Source of the DNA: Zizania palustris
Lineage: Eukaryota > Streptophyta > Magnoliopsida > Poales > Poaceae
Reading direction: 5' to 3'
Length of the DNA stretch: 64,000 nucleotides
Assembly (NCBI GenBank): GCA_019279435.1
Contig: JAAALK010000289.1
Coordinates: 28,450,603 to 28,514,602 of the forward strand
This document shows, piece after piece, positions 46,761 through 57,005 of this stretch. The notes below the pieces were generated by a model. That model worked only from the letters and a program-made list of their open reading frames with translations, searched no databases and had not been told where the DNA came from. The number at the start of each line of letters is the position of its first letter. Within the stretch, counting starts at the first letter, position 1. The position numbers and the translations under genes were made by a program.

Positions 46761-46999
46761 AAGGATCTACACGGAAATAGGGAGATAGCCGATACCAAGG
46801 GTATCACCTTTAGATGGCCGATGGTAAAAAATCGACCTTAGACACACATAAAGTGCTCAAGACAAAAGGATAGAATTTCACAATAGAACATCAGAAGCAA
46901 TAAATAGTTTAAGGGTTACACAACACTCGGTGGTCCAAAATAAGTAGTTCAAGACAAATAGCGATGGATCGCCTCGATTGCTCACTGCCGAATGTCGTC

Positions 47000-47823
47000 G
47001 ACACCCTGGATGATGACCTAATCTAAAGGTTATTCCCAAGAAAATTCAATGGATCAGAAGTTCCGATAGGAAGTATTGGAAGTTCTTGTTAAGTTCTGGT
47101 CTCGATACAGAGAGAAATTGTTGCTTCGGAAGTTTCGATATTATATCAGAAGTTCCGACGAGAAAGAAGTTCTGATTAGGAATCGGGGAATTTTTTACTA
47201 ATCGGAAGTTCCGAGGTGGGCGACAACATATTGGATCTATTGCATGTCGTACTGTATCAGGAGACCTAAAATATCCTGTTGAAAGTTCTGATACAGGATC
47301 AGAAGTTTCGACGTGGGCAAATAAATTGGATCTTTTATGGTTTTTAGGGTTTCAGTGTAAGCACGACCCATGAGCCCTCAGCCCTATATAAGGAGAGGAG
47401 GAGGACGTCTTGGGTACAACAATAAGCCAAGATTAGACCTAGCCACCCAAGAGTTCTCCCCTCCCCTTCTTGATCTCAAACGTTGAGGTCAAGGATCCCC
47501 GTCTCTCACGTATGGTGCTAGCGCACTGTCATGGGAGGTACTCCATCCATGTACGTGTGGACTCCTGGGAGGCGTTGCTCTAATAGCGACGCTCGTGAAC
47601 GTCTACATGCGAACAACTACGTCGTCTTCATCGATTGGATCGACGAAGGACGACAAGGACAAAGCAAGGAGAGGCTAGACGCGCTGCTCCAACATCTTCT
47701 TTTGCTGCACATAGCGTGTCTTGTGCTAGAAGGTACCGATCTATGATCTCACACGCGCATGAGCCTTGGGCCATAGGGTAGAAATTTTGAATTTGCTGGC
47801 TAGCGTAGCTCCCCTATTCCCCA
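47000..47823 (+). repeat. 5' LTR of a Ty1/copia element (start approximate)
   Basis: Lies just before a tRNA-Met-type primer site. It carries a TATA box (CTATATAAGGAGAGG, about 47384) and repeated copies of GGAAGTTCCGA-like motifs (47055-47310). The left border with gypsy 3 is not sharp and could lie anywhere from about 46960 to 47095. The right border is set just before the primer site. Confidence 0.6.
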
Positions 47824-47827
47824 GTAG

Positions 47828-47840
47828 TGTTATCAGAGCC
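47828..47840 (+). other. Primer-binding site of the copia element
   Basis: TGTTATCAGAGCC differs by one base from TGGTATCAGAGCC, the complement of the initiator tRNA-Met 3' end used by most plant copia elements. Confidence 0.75.
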
Positions 47841-49005
47841 TACGTGCGTAGTGTTCGATCTGGATCCCTCTTGTATGGAGATACATTGTGGAAAAATAGA
47901 TTAGATCCGTTTTTGTCCACGACAGATCAGACGTTCCGATGTGATCGGAAGTTTCGATGGTGGATCGAATGTTCTGATACTGATTGGATGTTCCGATATC
48001 GAATAATGATTTTATATATAAGGCAATTGTTGCGATGCGGGATTCCGATATTGATCGGAAGTTCCGAGAGATCAAAAGTTCCGACCCGCGCGATTTTGAA
48101 AAACCGAGCTTGCTGACCCGGGTTTTTCATATCCAGAATCTAATCATTTCTAGATTGCTCGCCTAACTTTGTTTTGCAAAGAATGTTGTGACTGGCATGG
48201 CCTTGGATAAATGTGATGTATGAGATGCATGCAATGAATGTAAATTAAATATGGCCTGCGTGTCATGGTTATTTACAGCCCAAGGCTGATGTAAAATTCA
48301 TTACGGCTTACATGTTGTTTCCGCGGTGCTTTGGCCTATGTAATTAGTATAGCCTATGCGAGATGGACCATTACTCTTCATGGTGGCCAGGAGCACACAC
48401 TCGATGATGGGAGCCATAGAGACAGGGATTGCCATGTGAAGAAGGTCATGCTATGTCACAGTTAATATGATTGCCTGTGATGCTTTCTTATGTTCCTGCT
48501 ATTCTATTCTTGCATGTTTCGTGTGCGCTAGGGACGTTACGATGCTACAATAGTTTCCCTTAGAAAATTAAGTGTTGATGCTTTTCCCAATAGTTGCACC
48601 CACCAAGGTTTGTGCTCATCGATAGTGGGTTCGCCAAAGCAGGGTGCTATCTTTTATCTCGACCAGTTGGGGCGGAAGTTGGACTTCTGCACTCATAGTG
48701 TTGATTCACTTGACGAGCCTATCAAAATGGTTTTGGGCCTTGGATCATAGGAGTTGGGGTTAGCATTGGATGCTTCTCCAACGACAAGAGTCACATATGA
48801 TGTGATTAGCAAGGAGTTGCTTATCTATGTCAACTAGCTTCTAGCAGTGATGCCAAAGCTCACTAGGAGATAGCGTGACCATGGATCTTGCGCCACTATT
48901 AGTCATGAGAGAGAAAGTGAATGGTTTATATAGTGGAACATCTCTTATTGGATAGAAGATAAACATTGCGTAGTGCTAAACCTCACATTTAATCTTTTGT
49001 AGATC
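47841..49005 (+). other. Leader region of the copia element
   Basis: No coding frame of note. Further palindromic CGGAAGTTCCGA-like motifs occur at 47935-48085. The rest (48170-49000) shows nothing recognisable. Confidence 0.5.
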
Positions 49006-49270
49006 ATGGCACTTACTACGTCTATTGTTAAGAGCACTCTAGTTTTTAATTTGCGATCTATTCTTGAACGAGATAAATTGTGTGGAATGAACTTTATGGA
49101 TTGGTATAGAAACTTGAGAATTGTTCTCAAGCAAGAGAAAAAGGATTATGTTCTAGATGAACCCCACCCTGATGAACTAGGAGAGGATGCTTCTGCAGCA
49201 GATACGCGTGCTTATGAGAAGAATGCTAGTGATTTTGTTGATGTCAGCTACCTGATGCTTGCCTGCATGT
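49006..49270 (+). pseudogene. gag: Copia gag, N-terminal part
   Basis: From ATG 49006 the frame encodes a copia gag start: NFMDWYRNLRIVLKQEKKDY, then VLDEPHPDEL and VDVSYLMLACM. It is cut at 49270 by the solo LTR. The rest of gag resumes at 52474. Confidence 0.8.
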
Positions 49271-52200
49271 TGTAACGCCCGAATTTAATAAAATCGGGAT
49301 TTTATTGAAATTCCATAGAAAATCAATAAATACAAGATGTTCATCACACGACTGCGTACAGTACGCCAATCAAAGATGGCTCATAGACCATATTATTACA
49401 AAAGAGTTAAATGAAAGAGAAACTAGAAAATAAATCCTCTAGATGAACGCCTTCTTCCAGTCTCACGCCTTGACTGGGTCGCTACTCTAGACCCTCCTCC
49501 TCCTCCTCGTAGTACGCTACCTCTGGTATGGTGAGTCAACGGGGGTGAGTACAATCGTACTCAGCAAGCGACTGAAATGCAATTATAATGCAAGGTAATA
49601 ACAAGGAAGACAGTGGCTCACTTTTGCGGAAAAACATATTTGTAAAGCATTTAATGTAATCAAATTATTAGTACAGAAAATTAAACATGAGTAAATGCAT
49701 CATCTTCTAACTCGAGGGGTACAGTCAGCCTGCCCTCGCTCAACAATCCTTACATGCCATGAATCATACCATCATTCATACAAAAGTAAACTAACTGTGG
49801 TGAACATTGCCCAACCCGCCCTTGACCATGGGCATGGCTTTTCAAAAAGATTATACTCTGATCAGAGGTGTACTACTGTACCCACAAGGCACTCATTCCC
49901 GCACACCAAAGTGTGTCGTGATGACACCACGTCACCCCGAAGGAACTCATGCGAAAACCTTTAGCATTGAATGCACCAATTCGATAACACCCTCTTATAG
50001 GTTTCATATGGTGCCCTACGCGTCGGGCCAACATCGTACCCCCGTTGAGCCTCATCGGTACAAGCCACCCACAGGTGTCACTTGCCCCCTCCACTATGGT
50101 GTTTCAAGTTGGAACGCTCCATACATCTAGTTAGGACTTACCCACTAGATTTGTGGTTAGTACGAGTTTATTTTGCAACAGATCCCGCAGACCTGTCCTT
50201 ATAGTGCCCCTAGTGCGACCAACCAATGCCCTAGCTTGCACCCGGAACCCACCATACTTATAACCAAAACTCCAACAGAATTCTAGAGACGAGAAATAAT
50301 GGGGAAAATATATAATAGAATCCGACTATCTACGACTCGTTCTTTTATCCTATAGCAGTTGTGTCGATACCTTGGACAGTATCTAATATAATAATAAAAG
50401 TGACAAGGAGTTTAGGCTCAATAAGCATGGCTTGGGTTTGCACAACAAGGACGGGGATCTAATAAATATATTGTAGGGCTTGTGATTAAACTAATGCAAT
50501 AATAACCCTATGAGTTATAGCGGTAATTATGAAAAATAGGCTCAATTATGATCAACTTGGGGTTTGTGACTTGCCTTGATCAGCAAATGGTGATGGTGGA
50601 ACCTCGGGATAGAACTCCGGATCCTCGACGGTATCGTAGTCTTCTTGATACGAAAAATAAACATAACATTCCATATAAACAATCCAACATTACAATACAA
50701 ACATATAACTTTTGGTTGAACTAAAACAAGGGAAATAAAGTCATAAATCTTCTAAAATTATCCTATAAATTTTTAAGACAATTTTATGGAGTTCTGGATT
50801 TTTCTAAAAAGAATTATGAATTTACCCTAAAGTGTTTTTAAAGCCCTTATTAAATAAAAATAAAATGTACAAAATAAACCTACTTTTTTTTTTCATAAAT
50901 GTGAAGAGAATAAAAAAAATAATTTTTTTCAAAATTTGAATGGTCAAATTTGGAGTTAAATTGAGTAAGTTTTGAATTTTTGATGTTTAAAACAATTTTT
51001 TGATTTTTATTTAAACAGAAAATGGCCTTTGGTCCACGGTGAGCTAGGCCCACCATGGACCCGCGCACTATGTGCATGGACCAGGCCAATCAGGGCCGTC
51101 GGATTTAGATCCAGCGGCCAGACGCGAGGCGAGAGGGTTTAAGTGGATCTGGACGGCCCAGATCACCCCATACCCCTCCACCGGGAATGAGCACCTGAGA
51201 TTAAATCACCGGGTGATTTAATCTCGCTCGTTCAGTCTGAATCGAACGGCTGGGGCGCCGTCCGGCATGCGCATGGCACGGGGGAAGCTGAGGGCTTCAT
51301 CCCCAGCACCGGCCAAACGACGACGAGCTGTGCACGGCGGCTATGGCCGATAGAACCCAAAGCAAACAACTAAAATGGATAGAGGAGGAAACGGGGAGCA
51401 CGGGGGTACAAGACACGGCGGCAAAAGGCGACCGGCGGCGATCGGCGACGAGAAGGGGGCAGAGGGCTCCTCGGGTTCGACGGCAACAACGGGTTCTGGC
51501 GGCGATTCGGCCTAACGGAGGTGAGGCCGAGGATGGGTGGGTGATGGCGATCCCGAAGGTGTCGACGGCGAGGGCGGCAGGGTCTTGTGGCACCGGCGAG
51601 GGGCTGCCGAAGCTGAAGCAGAGGGCAGCAGTGTGTTTGGTGGCACAGCGTGCTGGGAAAGCGTAGCTAGGGCTACTTTCCGAGTGGCCGGAGTGCGGTG
51701 AGAGTGTGGGCTTTTATAGGGGCTTCGCCGGCGTATAAATGGAAGGAAACCGAATGTTTCCTTATTTTCTCAGTGATCTTTCCATAACCGTGCCGCCGGC
51801 GATTAGGGGCTTGATTTCGCCAGGGAATAGAGGGAATGGGATCCCTGGAATATGGCAAGCCGAGCTATGCGGCCGGTTTGGCAAGGGGAGCCGGCGGTGG
51901 CGAAAATGGAAACAGGGGTCACCGGCGATGGAAAGGGGATCCCTTTCCATCGGAGACGATGACTCCAACAGGTGGCCCCCACCTGTTAGCGAGCGCTGGC
52001 GAAGGAAAGCGTGACGACAGGCGGGCCAGGGCGTTCAACGATCGAGGCGGGGCACGAGTGACTAACGGGTGGGTCCAGATGGTGTGGGCAGAAGAGAGAG
52101 AGGAGGGAAATGGTGCCGACAGGGGGGTCCCACTTGGCAGTGACTCGGGCGCTGGACTGGGCTGGGCTAGGGGGGAATTGGGGGTTGCGGCCCAATAGGA

Positions 52201-52473
52201 TTTAAAATTACCTTTTTCAATTAAAATAATTCTAGATATTTATTTATTTTTTTAGAGCTTGAAGCATAAGTGCTAAAATTTTGTAAAAATTCTGAAAAAT
52301 ACTTCTTGGCTCATAGAACCTACCATAATTTTATTAACTTTAAATTTGAATTATTTCTCTAGGTTTTGTTTTATTTGGGTACTTTTATCCTTTTTCCTAT
52401 TAAAATATTTCTGTTAAATTCAGAAATTTTATTTTTCTCATTTTTATTTATTCTGAAATTTTGGGGTGTTACA
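49271..52473 (-). mobile_element. Solo LTR of an LTR retrotransposon, 3.2 kb
   Basis: Ends TGTAACGCCC...GGGTGTTACA (TG..CA) and is flanked by a perfect 5-bp duplication CATGT (49266-49270 and 52474-52478). There is no internal second LTR, primer site or pol, so a solo LTR is the simplest reading. A TATA box on the minus strand (CCCTATAAAAGCCC, about 51712-51724) and AATAAA near the minus-strand end indicate minus orientation. GC-rich open frames at 51297-52198 are LTR sequence. The terminal motif resembles the TGTTACGCCC element at 55162. Confidence 0.82.
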
Positions 52474-53038
52474 CATGTTCTCTCAGTTTTAGAAACATTA
52501 TGAGGAATGTGATGCTTACGATATGATCGTAGGGCTTAAGGGCATGTTTTAGGACCAAGCAAGGGCAGGAAGATACAGTGTGTCTAAATGCTTGTTTGGT
52601 AGCAGGTTGGCTGAAGGGCGCCCAGTGAGCCCTCACGTGATCAAGATGATTGGTTGCGTGGAGACTCTAGAGAGACTGGGCACTCCACTGGATCCATACC
52701 TCGCTATTGATGTTATTCTCTAGTCGCTCCCACTGAGCTTTGAGCCGTTCATCATGAACTACAATATGGTTGGACCAGAGAAGACACTAGCTGAGTTGCA
52801 TGGGATGCTGAAATCTACTGAGGAGAGTATCAGGAAGGCTCCAAACCATGTGATGGTTGTTTAGAATGAGGGCAAAAAGAGGAGGAGGAAGAAGGCTAAG
52901 ACTACAAATGCGATCTCTACTGCGAAGTCTAAACCGACTGGAAAGTCCAAGTCTGGTCCTGCCAACTCTGATGTGTGCCACCACTGCCACAAGCCTGGGC
53001 ATTGGAAGCGCAACTACAAGGTGTACCTAGAAGAGTAG
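52474..53038 (+). pseudogene. gag: Copia gag, C-terminal part with altered zinc knuckle
   Basis: Continues gag after the solo LTR: HYEECDAYDMIVGLKGMF, then SRLAEGRPVSPHVIKMI and LAIDVIL. A Lys-rich linker and a zinc knuckle CHHCHKPGHWKRNY follow. The last Cys of CX2CX4HX4C is Tyr here. Stops at about 52492, 52551, 52722, 52862 and 53036 inactivate it. Confidence 0.8.
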
Positions 53039-53054
53039 AAAAACAAGAAGGGAA

Positions 53055-53570
53055 GTGAGACTTCCAGTTATTGAAATTAATCATGTTACTCGTCCAAATG
53101 ATTCATGGGTATTTGATACCGGATCGATGATTCATACATGCAAATCGTTGCAGGGGTTGAGTAGAGTAAGAAAGTGTGCAAGTAGTGAGCTAGATATCCA
53201 CGTCGGGAATGGTGCAAAGGTTGCAGCGTTGGCCGTCTGCGTCTATTCACTGTCGCTATCGTCAGGATTAGTTTTGGAGTTAAATAATTGTTATTTCATT
53301 CCCGCCTTAGGGAGAAACATTATCTCTTCTTCATGTTTAGAGGAAGATGGTTTTGAATTCGTAATAAAGAACATGAGTTGTTCAATATTTTCAAATGGCA
53401 TGCTGTATGGTGTTTGTCCATTAGTGAATGGATTGTATATTCTGAGTCTTGATGATGCACACATTTATAACACTAGTACTAAGAAACAACGACTCAATGA
53501 TTTGAATCCCACCTACATCTGGCATTGTCGTTTGGGTCATATAAATGAGAAGCGTGTACAAAAGCGGCGA
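53055..53570 (+). pseudogene. pol: Copia protease and pre-integrase region
   Basis: Contains the aspartic protease site WVFDTGSMIHTC (residues about 17-28 of the frame) and, near its end, the pre-integrase motif YIWHCRLGHINEKRVQK. It stops at the deletion junction (about 53566-53570), after which the RNase H end follows in another frame. Confidence 0.82.
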
Positions 53571-53767
53571 TTCTACAACAGAAGATGAGTAGATCGCTGC
53601 TTCAGAAGCGGCGAAGGAGGCCATTTGGATCAGGAAGTTTGTTTGTGAGCTAGATTGGTCTAGATGCACTAGGAATAACACCCAGCTCAAAAACTAACTT
53701 TATGATCCAAACGGCCTCCTTTGCAGCTTCTGAAGCGGCGATATACTCAACTTCTGTTGTAGAATCA
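53570..53767. repeat. 83-bp inverted repeat (palindromic junction) in copia sequence
   Basis: Left arm 53570-53652 and right arm 53685-53767 are inverted copies of the same copia RNase H segment (left reads IAASEAAKEAIWIRKFVCEL on the plus strand). They share GATTCTACAACAGAAG at the outer ends and are separated by 32 bp. The junction joins a plus-strand and a minus-strand copia fragment. Confidence 0.8.
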
Positions 53768-55161
53768 GCCACCGTCTCTTGCTTGGAACTCTTCCAACTC
53801 ACTGTGCCTCTATTGAGGCAGAGCACAAAGCCAGATTGCGATCGAGAATCATCTTTATCGGTCCAAAAGCTAGCATCCGTGTAACCACTTACAACGAACA
53901 CCTCTTCACCACCGTATACCAGGAACATTTCCTTAGTTCTTATCAAGTACTTGAGTGTACTCTTTACTACAGCTCAGTGACTTTCACCCGGGTTTGATTT
54001 GTACCTGCTCGTAACACTTAGAGCATATGACACATCTGGGCATATACATAGAATGGCATACATGGTGGATCCAATTGCGGAGGCATATGGGATCACACTC
54101 ATCTTCTCTAGCTCATCAGGTGTCACAGGACACTAAGTCTTACTAAGAGAAATACCATGTGACATTGGCAGAAAACCCTTCTTAGAATTCTGCATTTTGA
54201 ACCGTTTCAAAACCTTGTCAATGTACATACTTTGGCTAAATCCAATTAACCATTTTGATCTATCTCTATAGATCTTTATGCCTAGAATGTATGCTGCCTC
54301 TCCAAGATCTTTCATCAAAAACTATTTTTCAGTGAAGTCTTTACAGCATTCAACAAAGTAATGTTATTTCTGATCAACAATATGTCATCCACTTATAGGA
54401 CCAGAAACACAAGTGAGCTCCCACTAGCCTTCTTGTAAACACAAGGTTCTTCATCGTTCTTGATGAAGCCAAACCCTTTAACTACCTCATCAAAACGAAG
54501 ATTCGAACTCCGAGAAGATTGCTTCAATCCATAAATGGACTTTAGCAACTTACAAACTTTTCTAGCATTTCTCGGACTGTCAAGACATTCAGGCTATGTC
54601 ATGTGCACATCCTCACTTAGGTTTCCATTTAGGAAAGCCATCTTGACATCTATTTGCCATATCTCATAATCATAAAATGCGGCAATAGCTAGGATGATCC
54701 GAATAGACTTGAGCATAGCAACTGGCGAAAAGTTTCATCATAATCAACACATTGAATCTGTATGAAACCTTTCGCCACCAATCGTGCCTTATAGATGTGA
54801 ACATTTCCATCAACTTCTATCTTTTTCGTGAAGATCCATTTACACTCAATGGTTTTTACACCATCGGGTGGATCAACCAAGTTCCAAACTTGGTTAACAT
54901 GCATGGACTCCAACTCGGATCCAATGGCTCCAAGCCATTTCTTAGAGTCTAGTCACATCACTGCTTCAGCATAGGTCTTGGGCTTGTCATTGTCCAACAA
55001 CAACACGTCACGATGCTCAGTGGTCAAGAACATGTACCTCTCTAGCGCATGGACTACTCTCCCAGACCTTCGTAGGGCTGGTGCATCCTTAATAGGGTCT
55101 GCAACATCTTGAGCCTCCTGCTCTGGTTCAGTGGGATCTAGAACACTTTCCAGTGGCTCTC
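53650..55161 (-). pseudogene. pol: Inverted copia pol fragment (RT and RNase H)
   Basis: On the minus strand, right to left, it encodes an RT start (VNQVWNLVDPPDGVKTIECK, YKARLVAKGF), a mid RT with VDDILLI where the Tyr codon of YVDD is a stop (about 54394), and GEAAYILGIKIYRDRSK. The copia RNase H follows (GYTDASFWTDKDDSRSQSGF, SWKSSKQETVADSTTEVEY). Integrase and earlier regions should lie to the right but are replaced by the LTR fragment at 55162. It is inactive. Confidence 0.85.
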
Positions 55162-57005
55162 TGTTACGCCCGCGTTAAACAAAATAGAAATAATAAAAAA
55201 TATAATAATAATTAAAATAATACTTTTTATTTTTATAAAATAATTCAAAACTATGAAAAGTTATTTTTCCAAAATTTTATACTCATTTTTCTTTTTTTTA
55301 AATTTTATTTCTCTCTTTAAGTTTTCTCTCTCACTTACGTGTGGGACCCACTTGTCATCACCTTCCTCCCACCCTCCTCTCTTTTCTCTCTCTCCCACTT
55401 CCACCATGCATGAACAACTTCCTCCCCATGGCAACCATCGTTCGATCCACTTCCCCCATCGCCCACATCATATCGAGGCCATTCCCATGACGTCGGAACC
55501 GCCATCCCCCTCGCGCACCATTTTATTTGGCCGTTCCCTCTCTTCTCCTTCCGTTTTCCCTACTTTTCACCATTTTTCTCCTCCGAGGTCTCCTTCCTCA
55601 CTGTAGTCGTATCGTCGTCATCATCCCCCTAGTGAGAACTCCTCCCTTTTCCATTTCTTCCCCCTAAACTTGTCGTCGCCATCGTCGTCGCGCCGCGGTG
55701 GCCGCACGTCGCCGCGCACCGCCTGTGCCGCCTGCACGCGCCGCCCGTGTGTCACAGGCCGTGATGCCCGCGCGCCGCCCTTGCGTCGCTAGCCGCGCCG
55801 CCCACACGTTGTGCTACTGCACGCCGTCACCCACCTGCGCGCTGCACCCGCGCCCATGTGCTGGCCGTGCCTGCGCACGCGCTAGCCGCGTCAGCCGCAC
55901 CGCACCATGCTGGCCGCACCGCACCGACCGGACCGATGCCACCCCACACTCTATTTTGCCAGTTTTGCGATTTAACCCTCTGTTTTAGGTTTTTTAAATC
56001 CTGTTCTAGCACTTTAGCATTCTAGCCCCTCTATTTTAGAATAATTATTTTCCGTCCTACACATTAGTACCGTTTCTGCTAAAAATGGAGCTAAAACTTC
56101 TAAAATACACAACTAATTCATCCTAGCTCCATTTGGAGTGATTCAAATTGCTGTGTTTTCATAAAATTGCAAAGAATCTAACTATGCATTTATTTTGTAT
56201 TGTTCATGTGTATTTATGTACTGTTGTGCATTAATTATGTAGGTGATCGCGTATACGCCGCCGATTTCGTACCGCTGGAGGCCTACTTCATTGAAGATCA
56301 TCCTTTGCGGACCAAGGCAAGCTACCTGAACAGTTGAACATATTGAAATCCTATTTTTTATAAGTTATTTTGATTTTAACTTAATGCATGATTATTAGGA
56401 CTATAATATGCTATTATTATTGTTTAGCTATACCCACTATGTTAATTATGGCCCCATATAATTAATATCATGCCTTTTGTCAACCTAGGTAAATTTTGGT
56501 TCAGCTCGTACCTTAGTAAGGGTTGGGTTGATCGATATAAGGAATACTTCTTAGCCATGCTTAGTTTACCTAGACTTTTTACATGGGGAATTATTCATCT
56601 CTTTAATAAAAAATGTTGTATCTTTCATGTCGATTAAATTGTACCCTACGGTAGGGTTACTACCGTTAGTGGTTTGGATTAAAATTTGACCAATTAAAAT
56701 ATTGGAAGGGCTGGTCGTGGGTGCATGCTAGTATTTTGGGATGTCGCACCCATGGCGATTACGGACCAGTCCGTGGCTACTATTGCAATGCATTATCGTA
56801 CTACCACAAGTTTAATGGGTACGACCTGACTTAGAGTATTACTTGTACTTGCTTACAACACCAGTGGTATGATGGGTGATGGTTTGTGGTGGGTCGCACC
56901 CCTAGGCCTGAAAGTCACTTGGTGCAAGAGGGGGCTTACTCGACTAGGGTTGGCTCTACGAGAAGCGAAACCTTAGCGGGTGTTTGTATGTTTGTATGGT
57001 ATACA
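55162..57005 (+). mobile_element. LTR-type fragment (TGTTACGCCC) joined to gypsy 2 pol
   Basis: Starts TGTTACGCCCGCG directly after copia sequence. It resembles the solo LTR at 49271-52473 in its termini and in a GTGGGACCCAC segment (55342-55352). A GC-rich stretch (55690-55930) and AT-rich segments follow, up to about 57005, where pol sequence begins in mid-protease. No target duplication or right LTR end could be defined. The frames at 55253-55988 are low-complexity and not considered genes. Confidence 0.55.

Larger units (their letters stand above)
39779..46960 (+). mobile_element. Decayed Ty3/gypsy element of Tat type (gypsy 3), split by a CACTA
   Basis: Gag fragments lie on both sides of the CACTA at 40031-41947 (GAQPYASEEQYKYNATRLDQ before; DVDKADMIF-like NVDKADMIFNLLLKEKQI after). 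Protease, RT, RNase H and integrase follow, with the C-terminus ending near 46760 (KYMKKYFLSLQ). No LTR was recognised on either side. The left end appears truncated, and the right end runs into a copia LTR at about 46960-47000. Both boundaries are approximate. Confidence 0.8.
47000..53652 (+). mobile_element. Ty1/copia retrotransposon (+), internally deleted and interrupted
   Basis: Order: 5' LTR, primer site, leader (47841-49005), gag first part (49006-49270), solo LTR insertion (49271-52473), gag second part with zinc knuckle (52474-53038), protease and pre-integrase (53055-53570). It then jumps directly to an 83-bp piece of the RNase H end (53570-53652). Integrase, RT and most of RNase H are missing on this strand. 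No 3' LTR is present. Confidence 0.8.

Noticed and set aside
51297..52198. GC-rich frames on both strands (up to 120 aa)
   Set aside because: Internal to the solo LTR. Low-complexity, no domain, near the LTR promoter.
55253..55988. Ser/Pro- and Ala/Arg-rich plus-strand frames
   Set aside because: Within the TGTTACGCCC LTR fragment. Composition is driven by C/T- and GC-rich repeats.
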